Source of the DNA: an uncultured Oscillospiraceae bacterium
Lineage (GTDB): Bacteria > Bacillota_A > Clostridia > Oscillospirales > Acutalibacteraceae
Assembly: GCA_905211185.1 (NCBI GenBank)
Contig: CAJLZR010000030.1
Span: 1 to 8,389 of the forward strand
Direction: 5' to 3'
DNA length: 8,389 bases
The notes beneath the pieces were generated by a model. The model saw only the letters and a list, made by a program, of their open reading frames with translations, did not search any database and was not told the DNA's origin. Positions 1-6,275 of the stretch are shown in pieces. How positions within the stretch are numbered: position 1 is the first letter of the stretch; the number at the start of each line of letters is the position of its first letter. The position numbers were made by a program, and so were the translations under genes.

Positions 1-1
1 C

Positions 2-757
2 GATACCATATTAAAGCTATCGGATATTTGTATGAGGTATCACACACCCCGCGGGGAAACCATTGCCATAAAAGATTTAAATTTTGACGTATACAGCAAG
101 GAATTTTTAACCATTTTAGGGCCAAGCGGATGCGGAAAAAGCACTGTTCTATCACTGATATCAGGGCTCATATCACCATCGCACGGGAAAATTGAGGAAA
201 ACATAGGCGAAAAGTGCGAAATCCAAAAAATCGGGTATATGCTTCAAAAAGATTATCTGCTAGGTTGGAGGACAATAGAGCAAAATGTGCTTTTAGGATT
301 AGAAATAAGAAAAAAATTAAACAATGAAACAAAAGAATATGCCATAAAACTTTTAAAAAAATATGGCCTCGGAGGTTTTTTAAAGCACTACCCTCACCAA
401 CTTTCCGGCGGCATGCGCCAAAAAGCCGCTCTTATACGAACGCTTGCGGTAAAACCACAAATTTTACTTCTTGATGAACCTTTTTCCGCGCTTGATTACC
501 AAACAAGGATAAACCTTTCCGAAGAAGTTTTACAAATAATCAAAGGCGAAAGTAAAACAGCTATATTGGTAACGCACGACATATCAGAAGCTATTTCACT
601 TTCCGACAGAATAATCATATTTTCTAAAAGACCGAGCAGAGTGAAAAAAACAATTACCCTGGATTTTAATAACAAAAATTTAAGTTTGGAAGAAAAAAGA
701 AAAAACAAAAAATTTAATGATTACTTTGATATTATTTGGGGTGAACTAAGTGACTAA
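2..757 (+). CDS. ABC transporter ATP-binding protein, nitrate/sulfonate/taurine class (5' end outside window)
   Basis: This is the cytoplasmic ATPase that powers a nutrient importer of the SsuB/TauB/ThiZ type. The frame is open to the left edge. Residues encoded from base 2 (DTILKLSDIC) already look like the first beta strand of this family, so the true start lies upstream and the ATG at 32 is internal. Counting from that ATG, Walker A is GPSGCGKST (30-38), the Q-loop glutamine is at 72, the signature is LSGGMRQ (124-130), Walker B is ILLLDEP (144-150) with the D-loop SALD after it, and the switch histidine is in VTHD (180-183). All ATPase residues are intact. The gene overlaps the permease by 8 bases, so the two are co-translated. 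The substrate cannot be assigned without the binding-protein gene, which probably lies upstream. The family call is firm; the substrate is open. Confidence 0.93.
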   Translation, partial: DTILKLSDICMRYHTPRGETIAIKDLNFDVYSKEFLTILGPSGCGKSTVLSLISGLISPSHGKIEENIGEKCEIQKIGYMLQKDYLLGWRTIEQNVLLGLEIRKKLNNETKEYAIKLLKKYGLGGFLKHYPHQLSGGMRQKAALIRTLAVKPQILLLDEPFSALDYQTRINLSEEVLQIIKGESKTAILVTHDISEAISLSDRIIIFSKRPSRVKKTITLDFNNKNLSLEEKRKNKKFNDYFDIIWGELSD

Positions 758-1565
758 AAATTCTAACGCACACTATTCCGATGAGCATATATTATATTTA
801 CGAAACAGAAGAAAAAATATTTTAAAAATAAAAATTTTTCAGATTGGTATCTTGATAATCTTCGGGGTGCTTTGGGAAGTATCTGCTCGCTTACGGTGGA
901 TTGACCCTTTTATAGTAAGTTCGCCATCAAAAATATTTAAAATGCTGATGGTTTTAAATAATTCTGGGCAGCTTTGGTATCACGTAGGAATTACAGCGCT
1001 TGAAACCGTTTCAGGGTTTATTTTGGGAACGCTTATAGGGATTACACTTGCAATCATTATATGGTGGTCGGATTTTTTGTTTAAAATATTAGAGCCCTAC
1101 TTGGTAGTGCTAAACGCCTTACCAAAAGTAGCTTTTGGCCCAATAATATTAGTCTGGCTTGGCGCAGGAATAAAATCAATTATTATGATGGCTCTTTTTG
1201 TTTCGGTTATAATAGGCGCTATTAGCATACTTTCAGGATTTAAAAACACAAGCGCCGAAAAAATTCTTTTAATGAGGTCGTTTGGCGCAACAAAACCGCA
1301 GATACTTACGAAACTCATAATACCTGCAAACATACAAAATATAATTTCAACTTTAAAAATAAACGTGGGTATGTCTTTAATAGGTGTTATAACCGGTGAA
1401 TTTTTATCTTCATCAAAAGGAATCGGGTACTTAATCGTATACGGAAGCCAAGTTTTAAAACTCGACCTTGTTATGGCCGGTATATTATTGCTGGGAGTGA
1501 TAGCTTCTGCTATGTATTTTTTGGTTTCCGAGCTCGAAAAGCTTTACATAAAGCACAAACACTGA
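750..1565 (+). CDS. ABC transporter permease, SsuC/TauC/ThiX-like
   Basis: This 271-residue inner-membrane protein is the permease partner of the preceding ATPase. It has about six hydrophobic segments, at roughly 30-47, 80-105, 115-137, 141-163, 205-220 and 239-260. The sequence around 52-60 (DPFIVSSPS) matches the proline/serine stretch typical after the first segment in this family. The EAA coupling loop, which docks on the ATPase, lies at about 177-192 (SFGATKPQILTKLIIP), with the expected Gly followed by the I-x-P ending. The start is a GTG at 750, preceded by a GGGGTGA ribosome site about 5 bases away and overlapping the end of the ATPase gene. Length is normal for the family. No hairpin terminator is visible after the stop, and only 16 bases separate it from the convergent phospholipase gene, so the two transcripts probably overlap. 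Confidence 0.92.
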   Translation: MTKNSNAHYSDEHILYLRNRRKNILKIKIFQIGILIIFGVLWEVSARLRWIDPFIVSSPSKIFKMLMVLNNSGQLWYHVGITALETVSGFILGTLIGITLAIIIWWSDFLFKILEPYLVVLNALPKVAFGPIILVWLGAGIKSIIMMALFVSVIIGAISILSGFKNTSAEKILLMRSFGATKPQILTKLIIPANIQNIISTLKINVGMSLIGVITGEFLSSSKGIGYLIVYGSQVLKLDLVMAGILLLGVIASAMYFLVSELEKLYIKHKH

Positions 1566-1581
1566 AAAATACTACCACGTA

Positions 1582-2565
1582 CTAAAAATTAGAACTGTAT
1601 ATCTCATAAATTAAACTCTCGGTCGGGACGTCCATAAGAATAATACCGAATTTTTTACCTCTATTTTTCCGTATATAGCTTTCAAATTCGGGGTTAATCC
1701 TTTTTGCAACAAGTTCGGGGCAATACGGGCCTATACAACTGGTAAAGTTTATCACAAACTTATTATCTATATCTTCATTCCAAATTTTTTCATAAAAAGA
1801 CTTAATAGTACGAAGCTTTTCTTTTGAATTAAACGACTTATACCTATCTTGAAGTACACAATCGGAATCGCCTAAATCGGGAGAACCATTTATAGCGTTA
1901 TCCCCCCAACCGCTGTAACTATAAGATAACTCCACTCCGTCGCACCTACTAAGCACTACAAATTTTCCTCTTAAATCCTTTAATTTTAAGCTATCAGGAC
2001 GTGACGTCTGGGGTTTATAAAGTTTTTCCCTTGTTTTCAATAAATCATTAACTTTTTTCAAAAAATCTTTTTTACTCACGCCTTCGTGCTTAAACTGGAG
2101 CATCACCGTTTCACTTGGATTTTCATCTAAAAATTTTTCTATATCGTCAAGCACTTTTTTAAAAGTAAGTTTGTATTTTTTAATGGTCAAAATATTGCTA
2201 TAACAAGCAACGCCACCATGGTTTATATCTAAATCACCGTCACATCGTATGTCCAAATACCTAATTCCTTTTTTCAGCTGCTCCGGAATAGTATCATCTT
2301 GGCATGAAGCAATTATGCCGCTAATTCCGGCCGTTGTATACGTAGTGCCGCTATCATGCGTACCCGGAATGTTGATATCACATAATTTTGTATCGTCCGA
2401 AAGCCCTGACATCCAATTATTACCGAGTATAGTCTGCTCTGCACAAACAGTTCCCGAAATGCCAAAAATAAAAAATAAATTTAAAAAAGAGGACACAAGA
2501 ATTTCTAAAAATAAAAGTATTTTAAAAGATAGTTTTTGTAAAAATTTAACGCTATTATCTAACAT
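1582..2565 (-). CDS. Secreted phosphatidylinositol-specific phospholipase C (PI-PLC X domain)
   Basis: The predicted 327-residue protein is an exported bacterial PI-PLC, which cleaves phosphatidylinositol (and in some species GPI anchors) to diacylglycerol and cyclic inositol phosphate without calcium. An N-terminal signal segment covers about 13-40, with likely cleavage after VCA at 42. The catalytic motif IPGTHDSGT (66-74) supplies the general base/acid His70 and its neighbour Asp71. YLDIR (103-107) supplies the phosphate-binding Arg107, and the second catalytic histidine is His116 in INHGG. A late GIILMDVP strand fits the end of the TIM-barrel-like fold. The ATG at 2565 is preferred over an in-frame GTG at 2580, because GAGGTGG sits 6 bases before the ATG and overlaps the GTG. 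There is no obvious lipobox. All catalytic residues are present, so an active enzyme is likely. Its substrate in nature (own, host or neighbour lipid) is not shown. Confidence 0.9.
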   Translation of the reverse strand: MLDNSVKFLQKLSFKILLFLEILVSSFLNLFFIFGISGTVCAEQTILGNNWMSGLSDDTKLCDINIPGTHDSGTTYTTAGISGIIASCQDDTIPEQLKKGIRYLDIRCDGDLDINHGGVACYSNILTIKKYKLTFKKVLDDIEKFLDENPSETVMLQFKHEGVSKKDFLKKVNDLLKTREKLYKPQTSRPDSLKLKDLRGKFVVLSRCDGVELSYSYSGWGDNAINGSPDLGDSDCVLQDRYKSFNSKEKLRTIKSFYEKIWNEDIDNKFVINFTSCIGPYCPELVAKRINPEFESYIRKNRGKKFGIILMDVPTESLIYEIYSSNF

Positions 2566-2571
2566 ATTATT

Positions 2572-2578
2572 CCACCTC
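2572..2578 (-). promoter_or_regulatory. Ribosome binding site of the PI-PLC gene
   Basis: On the minus strand this reads GAGGTGG, six bases before the ATG at 2565. It overlaps the upstream GTG codon (2578-2580), so it decides the start in favour of the ATG. Confidence 0.75.
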
Positions 2579-2604
2579 ACCTAAAATATCATAGCTATAT
2601 ATTT

Positions 2605-2633
2605 ATAATATCACGTGTAACGTATATATAAAA
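2605..2633 (-). promoter_or_regulatory. Candidate sigma-A promoter of the PI-PLC gene
   Basis: On the minus strand an extended -10 (TGA-TATTAT, hexamer at 2605-2610) lies 17 bases after a poor -35 (TTTTAT). Transcription would start near 2598 and give a leader of about 33 bases before the ATG at 2565, similar to the other genes here. The surrounding DNA is very AT-rich, so a chance match is possible. Confidence 0.3.
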
Positions 2634-2691
2634 GCGCTAATCAAAATATCGTGCACTCTACACAATTTTGCTAATACTACACAGCAACCTC

Positions 2692-2719
2692 ACTCATAAC
2701 GAGCTATCTGCATAGTATA
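2692..2719 (+). promoter_or_regulatory. Candidate mother-cell sporulation promoter (SigK/SigE-like) of cotJ
   Basis: CATAGTATA at 2711-2719 fits the SigK -10 pattern CATAnnnTA exactly. An AC at 2692-2693 sits 17 bases upstream, as the SigK -35 requires. SigE sites have a similar -10 (CATAcaaT), so either mother-cell sigma factor could use it; the B. subtilis cotJ operon is known to use SigE. Transcription would start near 2726, about 70 bases before cotJA. No good sigma-A promoter was seen in this gap. Confidence 0.45.
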
Positions 2720-2794
2720 TATTGGAATAACAAAAAACAAAACACAAAAATTTGTTAAAAAGTAAATTTAAAATACAAGGAGAGAAAATTAATA

Positions 2795-2995
2795 ATGAAT
2801 GAATCCATGACTCATATAATGGCTAAACAATATGGGATATCTGCACTGCCCAAAGACCCCGTTGTTGCTATGGCGTACATACCCTATCAAGAACAAGAAA
2901 ACATGTACAGCGCAGAACAAGGAATAAGCGAGGGCACAATGTTTCCCGAACTTAACAAACCATTTGAAGGAATGACGGTAGGTGAAAACAAATGA
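2795..2995 (+). CDS. cotJA: Spore coat-associated protein CotJA
   Basis: This 66-residue protein resembles CotJA of the Bacillus/Clostridium spore coat, a small partner needed for assembly of CotJC into the inner coat. The core around 17-33 (ALPKDPVVAMAYIPYQE) followed by YSAEQGISEGTMFPELNKP is the recognisable family signature: a proline-rich strand, then the G-T-x-F-P-E-L motif. There is no signal peptide or membrane segment, as expected for a protein made in the mother cell. AAGGAGAG at 2777-2784 lies 10 bases before the ATG. It is first in the three-gene cotJ operon and overlaps cotJB by four bases (ATGA). It is slightly shorter than the B. subtilis protein. Biochemical function beyond coat assembly is unknown for the family. 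Confidence 0.92.
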   Translation: MNESMTHIMAKQYGISALPKDPVVAMAYIPYQEQENMYSAEQGISEGTMFPELNKPFEGMTVGENK

Positions 2996-3252
2996 GCGAT
3001 CAAGAAATCATGTTAAAAAGAATATCTGCAATCGACTTTGCAATAGTCGAACTTAATTTATATATGGACACACACCCTTATGACCAAGAAGTGAACACAA
3101 AACTTAACGATTATAGAAATCAAAGTTCTGCTTTGAAAATCGAATATCAAGAAAAATACGGTCCTATTACTTCCGAAACAACTGAGGATAACCGCTGGGG
3201 CTGGATAGCTGATCCATGGCCATGGAATAATGACGAGGAGGCAAACGCATAA
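2992..3252 (+). CDS. cotJB: Spore coat protein CotJB
   Basis: This 86-residue small acidic protein is the second member of the cotJ operon. The N-terminal half is helical, with a pattern typical of CotJB (MLKRISAIDFAIVELNLYMD, then THP at 27-29). The C-terminal tail is rich in Trp and Pro (WGWIADPWPWNND), which is the strongest family mark. The ATG overlaps the cotJA stop, with GGTAGGTGAA just upstream, and the stop shares a base with the cotJC ATG (TAATG), so the three are translationally coupled. It is thought to help place CotJC in the coat; no enzymatic role is known. Confidence 0.93.
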   Translation: MSDQEIMLKRISAIDFAIVELNLYMDTHPYDQEVNTKLNDYRNQSSALKIEYQEKYGPITSETTEDNRWGWIADPWPWNNDEEANA

Positions 3253-3851
3253 TGTGGGTATACGAAAAAAAATTACAATATCCCGTAAATATCAAAAACA
3301 CAAATCCGAAACTTGCAAAAATGATAATAACTCAATACGGCGGCCCCGATGGTGAGCTCGGCGCATCGCTTAGGTACTTAAGCCAAAGGTTTTCCATGCC
3401 GTATCCCGAACTCAAAGCCATACTTACAGACATCGGTACAGAAGAATTAGGACACTTAGAAATGATTGGCACGATAGTATATCAATTAACAAAAAACCTA
3501 ACACCCGAAGAAATAGAAAAGCAAGGCTTTGGAGATTATTTTGTTGATCATACAACAGGTGTTTTCCCTACCTCAGCAAGCGGAACGCCTTACACTGCAT
3601 CAAGCATGCAAGTCAAAGGCGACCCGATAACAGACCTGCACGAAGACTTAGCAGCAGAGCAAAAAGCAAGATCTACATATGACAATATCCTAAGGTTTTG
3701 CGATGATCCGGACGTTAAAGATGCTATTAGATTTTTAAGAGCCAGAGAAGTTGTGCATTACCAGAGATTCGGCGAAGGACTCAGACTCTGCACCGATAAA
3801 CTCGATAGCAAAAACTTCTATGAGTTTAACCCCGCTTTTGATAAAAAATAA
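3252..3851 (+). CDS. cotJC: Spore coat manganese catalase-like protein CotJC
   Basis: This 199-residue di-manganese catalase-family protein is a component of the inner spore coat. All five expected metal ligands can be placed: Glu35 (GELGA), Glu65 and His68 (GTEELGHLE), Glu136 (HEDLAAEQKA) and His169 (REVVHYQRF). Their order and spacing mirror the Lactobacillus plantarum manganese catalase, with the middle region shortened as in other CotJC proteins. A functional peroxide-destroying centre is therefore plausible. A strong ribosome site, GAGGAGG at 3235-3241, lies 10 bases before the ATG inside the end of cotJB. It is last in the operon, followed by the hairpin at 3862-3905. Expression is expected in the mother cell during sporulation. 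Confidence 0.95.
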   Translation: MWVYEKKLQYPVNIKNTNPKLAKMIITQYGGPDGELGASLRYLSQRFSMPYPELKAILTDIGTEELGHLEMIGTIVYQLTKNLTPEEIEKQGFGDYFVDHTTGVFPTSASGTPYTASSMQVKGDPITDLHEDLAAEQKARSTYDNILRFCDDPDVKDAIRFLRAREVVHYQRFGEGLRLCTDKLDSKNFYEFNPAFDKK

Positions 3852-3861
3852 AAACATAACA

Positions 3862-3905
3862 AAAAAGCAAGCATGGTACAAATTAACCTCCCATACTTGC
3901 TTTTT
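3862..3905. terminator. Bidirectional intrinsic terminator between cotJC and the deformylase gene
   Basis: Inverted arms of 15 bases (3862-3876 and 3891-3905) enclose a 14-base loop. The outer part is A5 on one side and T5 on the other, so both strands give a U-tract. The single non-complementary position (3872/3895) is a C-A mismatch in the plus-strand RNA but a G-U wobble in the minus-strand RNA. The hairpin is therefore better formed for the deformylase transcript, whose stop is 15 bases away, though it should also end cotJ. Confidence 0.85.
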
Positions 3906-3920
3906 ATTTAACTTCTTAAA

Positions 3921-4625
3921 TTAACAAAACAAAGACAAAACACCCTTACATGACAAAGGCAATGCACAGTAACACAAACCACATATAATTAAAATTAACA
4001 CCAATGCTGCTCCAATGGTTACCCATCTTGCTATAGTTTCTATGGTTGCCATCTGATCAGCCGTGAAAATTCTTGTAGCCGAATCCGTAAATAATTTACC
4101 ACATAAATGATCATATTCATGGCATATACGGCAAGCCTCATCACCTGTGGCATCAATATCAAATTGCTTTCCAAACCTATCAAATGCCGTCCCTTTTATA
4201 TGTTTTGGCCGTTTAACTATTCCATATAAATCAGGAACGGATAAACATCCTTCCATGGAATCCTGCGTGCCCTCTTTAAACGTTATTTCCGGATTAATGT
4301 ACTCCGTTATTTTACCTTTATATTCAACCAAAAAAATCCTTAAACTCCTACCCACTTGCGGTGCTGCAATCCCCACGCCATCATTCTTTTTCATTGTTAA
4401 GGCCATATCATCGAGTAAGTCTGCAAGCGTTTTATCAAATTTTTCAACTTTTTCGGCCTGTTTTCTAAGTATATTACCATTTTTAACATCGCCCTGTTTT
4501 ACTATTTCCAGCACCTTCGGACTTGTGCTCGGAGTATTAGATTCCTCCTGCGCATGCGCACCGGTATAAAATACGGCAGTTATTCCAAACAAAAACGCTA
4601 AAAATATAGAGAATAATTTTTTCAT
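3921..4625 (-). CDS. Peptide deformylase with signal peptide and C-terminal membrane anchor
   Basis: This 234-residue protein contains a full peptide deformylase domain (about 37-182), the metalloenzyme that removes formyl from N-terminal Met. Motif 1 is GVGIAAPQVG (83-92, Gln90), motif 2 is EGCLS (125-129, metal ligand Cys127), and motif 3 is HEYDH (169-173, ligands His169 and His173, catalytic Glu170). Unlike ordinary deformylases, it begins with a typical signal peptide (1-25, KK then a hydrophobic core, AHA before the cut). It ends with a hydrophobic span (about 201-224) and a short Cys-rich tail, giving a predicted type I membrane protein with the enzyme outside. The ATG at 4625 is chosen because GGAG lies 8 bases upstream and the promoter (-10 at 4659-4664) excludes the longer frame from 4697. 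Cysteines 165, 168 and 175 flank motif 3, where Gln is usual before the His. The domain call is sure; the location and role are inference. Confidence 0.92.
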   Translation of the reverse strand: MKKLFSIFLAFLFGITAVFYTGAHAQEESNTPSTSPKVLEIVKQGDVKNGNILRKQAEKVEKFDKTLADLLDDMALTMKKNDGVGIAAPQVGRSLRIFLVEYKGKITEYINPEITFKEGTQDSMEGCLSVPDLYGIVKRPKHIKGTAFDRFGKQFDIDATGDEACRICHEYDHLCGKLFTDSATRIFTADQMATIETIARWVTIGAALVLILIICGLCYCALPLSCKGVLSLFC

Positions 4626-4658
4626 TATCGCTACTCCACATAATTTTATTTTGAATTG

Positions 4659-4687
4659 ATTATAACATTTTGCAAACAATAAATCAA
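4659..4687 (-). promoter_or_regulatory. Strong sigma-A promoter of the deformylase gene
   Basis: On the minus strand: TTGATT (4682-4687), a 17-base spacer, and a perfect TATAAT (4659-4664) preceded by TGT, which is an extended -10. Transcription would begin near 4652, 27 bases before the ATG at 4625. This indicates vegetative expression. Confidence 0.85.
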
Positions 4688-4706
4688 TATACAACATAAT
4701 TGCTTG

Positions 4707-4735
4707 TTGCTTTTCTTTTGTTTTTTGGGTATAAT
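4707..4735 (+). promoter_or_regulatory. Sigma-A promoter of the Nif11-leader gene
   Basis: TTGCTT (4707-4712), a 17-base pyrimidine-rich spacer and a perfect TATAAT (4730-4735). The start would be near 4742. It is back to back with the deformylase promoter, with only 19 bases between the two -35 boxes. Confidence 0.75.
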
Positions 4736-4766
4736 TTAACGCAATAATAATGGAAAGATGGTGCTA

Positions 4767-6092
4767 ATGCTTATGGATAAACAGATTGAAACGATATTTA
4801 AAAAAATATCAAATGATAGCAGTTTATTGGAAAAACTACTGAAGATCGATGATATCAACAAATTAGTAGATTTTTTCATCTCCTTGGGATGCGAAATGCC
4901 CAAAGACGAGTTAACCGAGTATTTGGGAAACATGTGCAAGAATATCCTTTCCGATAAAACCATGGAAAACATTGCAGGAGGAAAATCATTGACAAATCAC
5001 AAATTATCAAAATTATTATCGGCATCTTTGGCCACCATATCTTTGACCACCCCTATTATTAGCGCAACTTCTCACCAAAAAATAACAAACACCAAAACAC
5101 AAGCGAAAAAAAACATCCAAGCTACCGGAAGCTCCGCATGGGATCGCTTTAAAAAGTATGCCATCGAATATACTATCGGCGCGGGGGCTACCGTCGGAGG
5201 GTTAGTTTGGGGAGCGTATAAATTGTTTGGCGACAATATTTCCGAACTCATTGATCTTAATGACTTTAACCCTACCTTTAACCCCCAAGACCTTATAAAT
5301 TCAGTTTCAGATACCAAACAGATTAGCATTGACAATTGGTTTGATAAGCTGTGTTCAGATGTTAATTTAGACGATTATTCACAGCAACGAAATAACTATT
5401 GTGAGCTTAATACAAAAAACTCTAAAGCAATAGACGACGACGTGCCACGGACGAACATCCTCAGGTGCCCAAAAACATCAAACCCAAACAGATCTAATGT
5501 AAATAATCAGCTAAAAAGGATACTTAAAACATACCATAATCAACCTTATCATTGCAATTATTACCAAAACCACAGTAATGTTTTAGGACTAATCTATAGC
5601 AAATGCGTGCAAAGTCGTAGGATCACCAATAACACTATTCTTGCGAGCGACGAAGCAAAAGTTTATTTTATTTACTCCAAATTTATGGACTTATTTGAAT
5701 CGTTTAATAAAAATAATTTGGAATATAATAATTATTTAGGCAGGTTGTATGCTACAAGATTCTGTAACGCATGTCAAGACCATTCTCGTTTTGAAGATAT
5801 AATTATAACTATCTCCGCTGTCGGTTACGCATATATTCCTATTTTAACATGTGCGGGAAATGATAAACCCCTCATTTTACATGGCACTCCCATCGAATAT
5901 GACGCCATATTTAAACTTTGGGATTTTATACTATCAAATAATGATTCTTTACGCCCGAATCGCACCGGCTTTACTATCAAACCAACACTCTATGCGTTAA
6001 GTAACATTCTGCTTTCGCACTTACATTTGTACTATAAAGATAACCCCAATGCAACATGGTGCCAAGGACTGAACGCGTTACCAAATCCGTAA
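4767..6092 (+). CDS. Protein with Nif11-like double-glycine leader and unrecognised C-terminal region
   Basis: This 441-residue protein starts with a Nif11-like leader (about 4-72): FKKIS and LLEKLL, then FFISLGCEMPKDEL, ending LSDKTMENIAGG. That is the double-glycine cut site recognised by peptidase-containing ABC exporters. Past the GG comes a basic stretch and a hydrophobic segment (80-100) resembling a signal peptide (ISA-TS). A polar linker follows, then a glycine-rich hydrophobic segment (132-155, IGAGATVGGLVWGAYKLFG), and about 285 residues with scattered Cys/His (YHC, NACQDH, TWCQG) that I do not recognise. Leaders of this type normally precede short peptides, so a large cargo is unusual. 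No exporter or modifying enzyme is in the window. Starts at 4758, 4767 and 4773 are all possible; 4767 gives the best fit to the weak GATGGTG site and the transcript start. A terminator follows at 6193. Confidence 0.8.
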   Translation: MLMDKQIETIFKKISNDSSLLEKLLKIDDINKLVDFFISLGCEMPKDELTEYLGNMCKNILSDKTMENIAGGKSLTNHKLSKLLSASLATISLTTPIISATSHQKITNTKTQAKKNIQATGSSAWDRFKKYAIEYTIGAGATVGGLVWGAYKLFGDNISELIDLNDFNPTFNPQDLINSVSDTKQISIDNWFDKLCSDVNLDDYSQQRNNYCELNTKNSKAIDDDVPRTNILRCPKTSNPNRSNVNNQLKRILKTYHNQPYHCNYYQNHSNVLGLIYSKCVQSRRITNNTILASDEAKVYFIYSKFMDLFESFNKNNLEYNNYLGRLYATRFCNACQDHSRFEDIIITISAVGYAYIPILTCAGNDKPLILHGTPIEYDAIFKLWDFILSNNDSLRPNRTGFTIKPTLYALSNILLSHLHLYYKDNPNATWCQGLNALPNP

Positions 6093-6192
6093 AAAGCTGT
6101 TTAAAACTACATGTTTATAACCTAAAACGGACAATCCTAAGCCTCGCAGTCATTTCTAATAAGTAAAGCTTTAGAGTAACAATAAAAAATAT

Positions 6193-6218
6193 AGCCGCGC
6201 AAAATTGCGTGGCTTTTT
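6193..6218 (+). terminator. Intrinsic terminator after the Nif11-leader gene
   Basis: A stem AGCCGCGCAA / TTGCGTGGCT (6193-6202 and 6205-6214) is followed by a T-run to 6218 and preceded by an A-run. The one non-Watson-Crick pair is a G-U in the plus-strand RNA but an A-C mismatch in the minus-strand RNA. It is therefore mainly the plus-strand terminator, 100 bases past the stop. The A-run on the left means it may also stop the convergent ankyrin transcript. Confidence 0.85.
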
Positions 6219-6275
6219 ATAACCTAAGAATAATATATTAATAATTTTTTACGAAATCTATACCTAACGAGCAGG

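Noticed and set aside
2440..2565. Lipoprotein signal in the PI-PLC
   Set aside because: There is a cysteine near the end of the signal segment, but the preceding residue is Val rather than the small residue needed in a lipobox; ordinary cleavage is more likely.
2249..2584. Open frame of 111 codons on the plus strand opposite the PI-PLC gene
   Set aside because: It is a shadow of the phospholipase coding frame, with no recognisable motif.
4147..4569. Open frame of 140 codons on the plus strand opposite the deformylase gene
   Set aside because: It lies fully antisense to a gene with clear deformylase motifs; the translation shows no family features and there is no ribosome site or promoter for it.
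4626..4697. Longer N-terminus for the deformylase starting at 4697
   Set aside because: The sigma-A promoter with its -10 at 4659-4664 lies inside this extension, so it would not be transcribed; the ATG at 4625 has a GGAG site and begins a textbook signal peptide.
5072..5335. Minus-strand open frame inside the Nif11-leader gene
   Set aside because: It is antisense to a longer frame that has a promoter, leader motif and terminator.
5290..6092. Ubiquitin-specific-protease-like domain in the Nif11-leader protein
   Set aside because: Loose resemblance only: no N-terminal Cys box with N-x-C and no G-H-Y histidine box.
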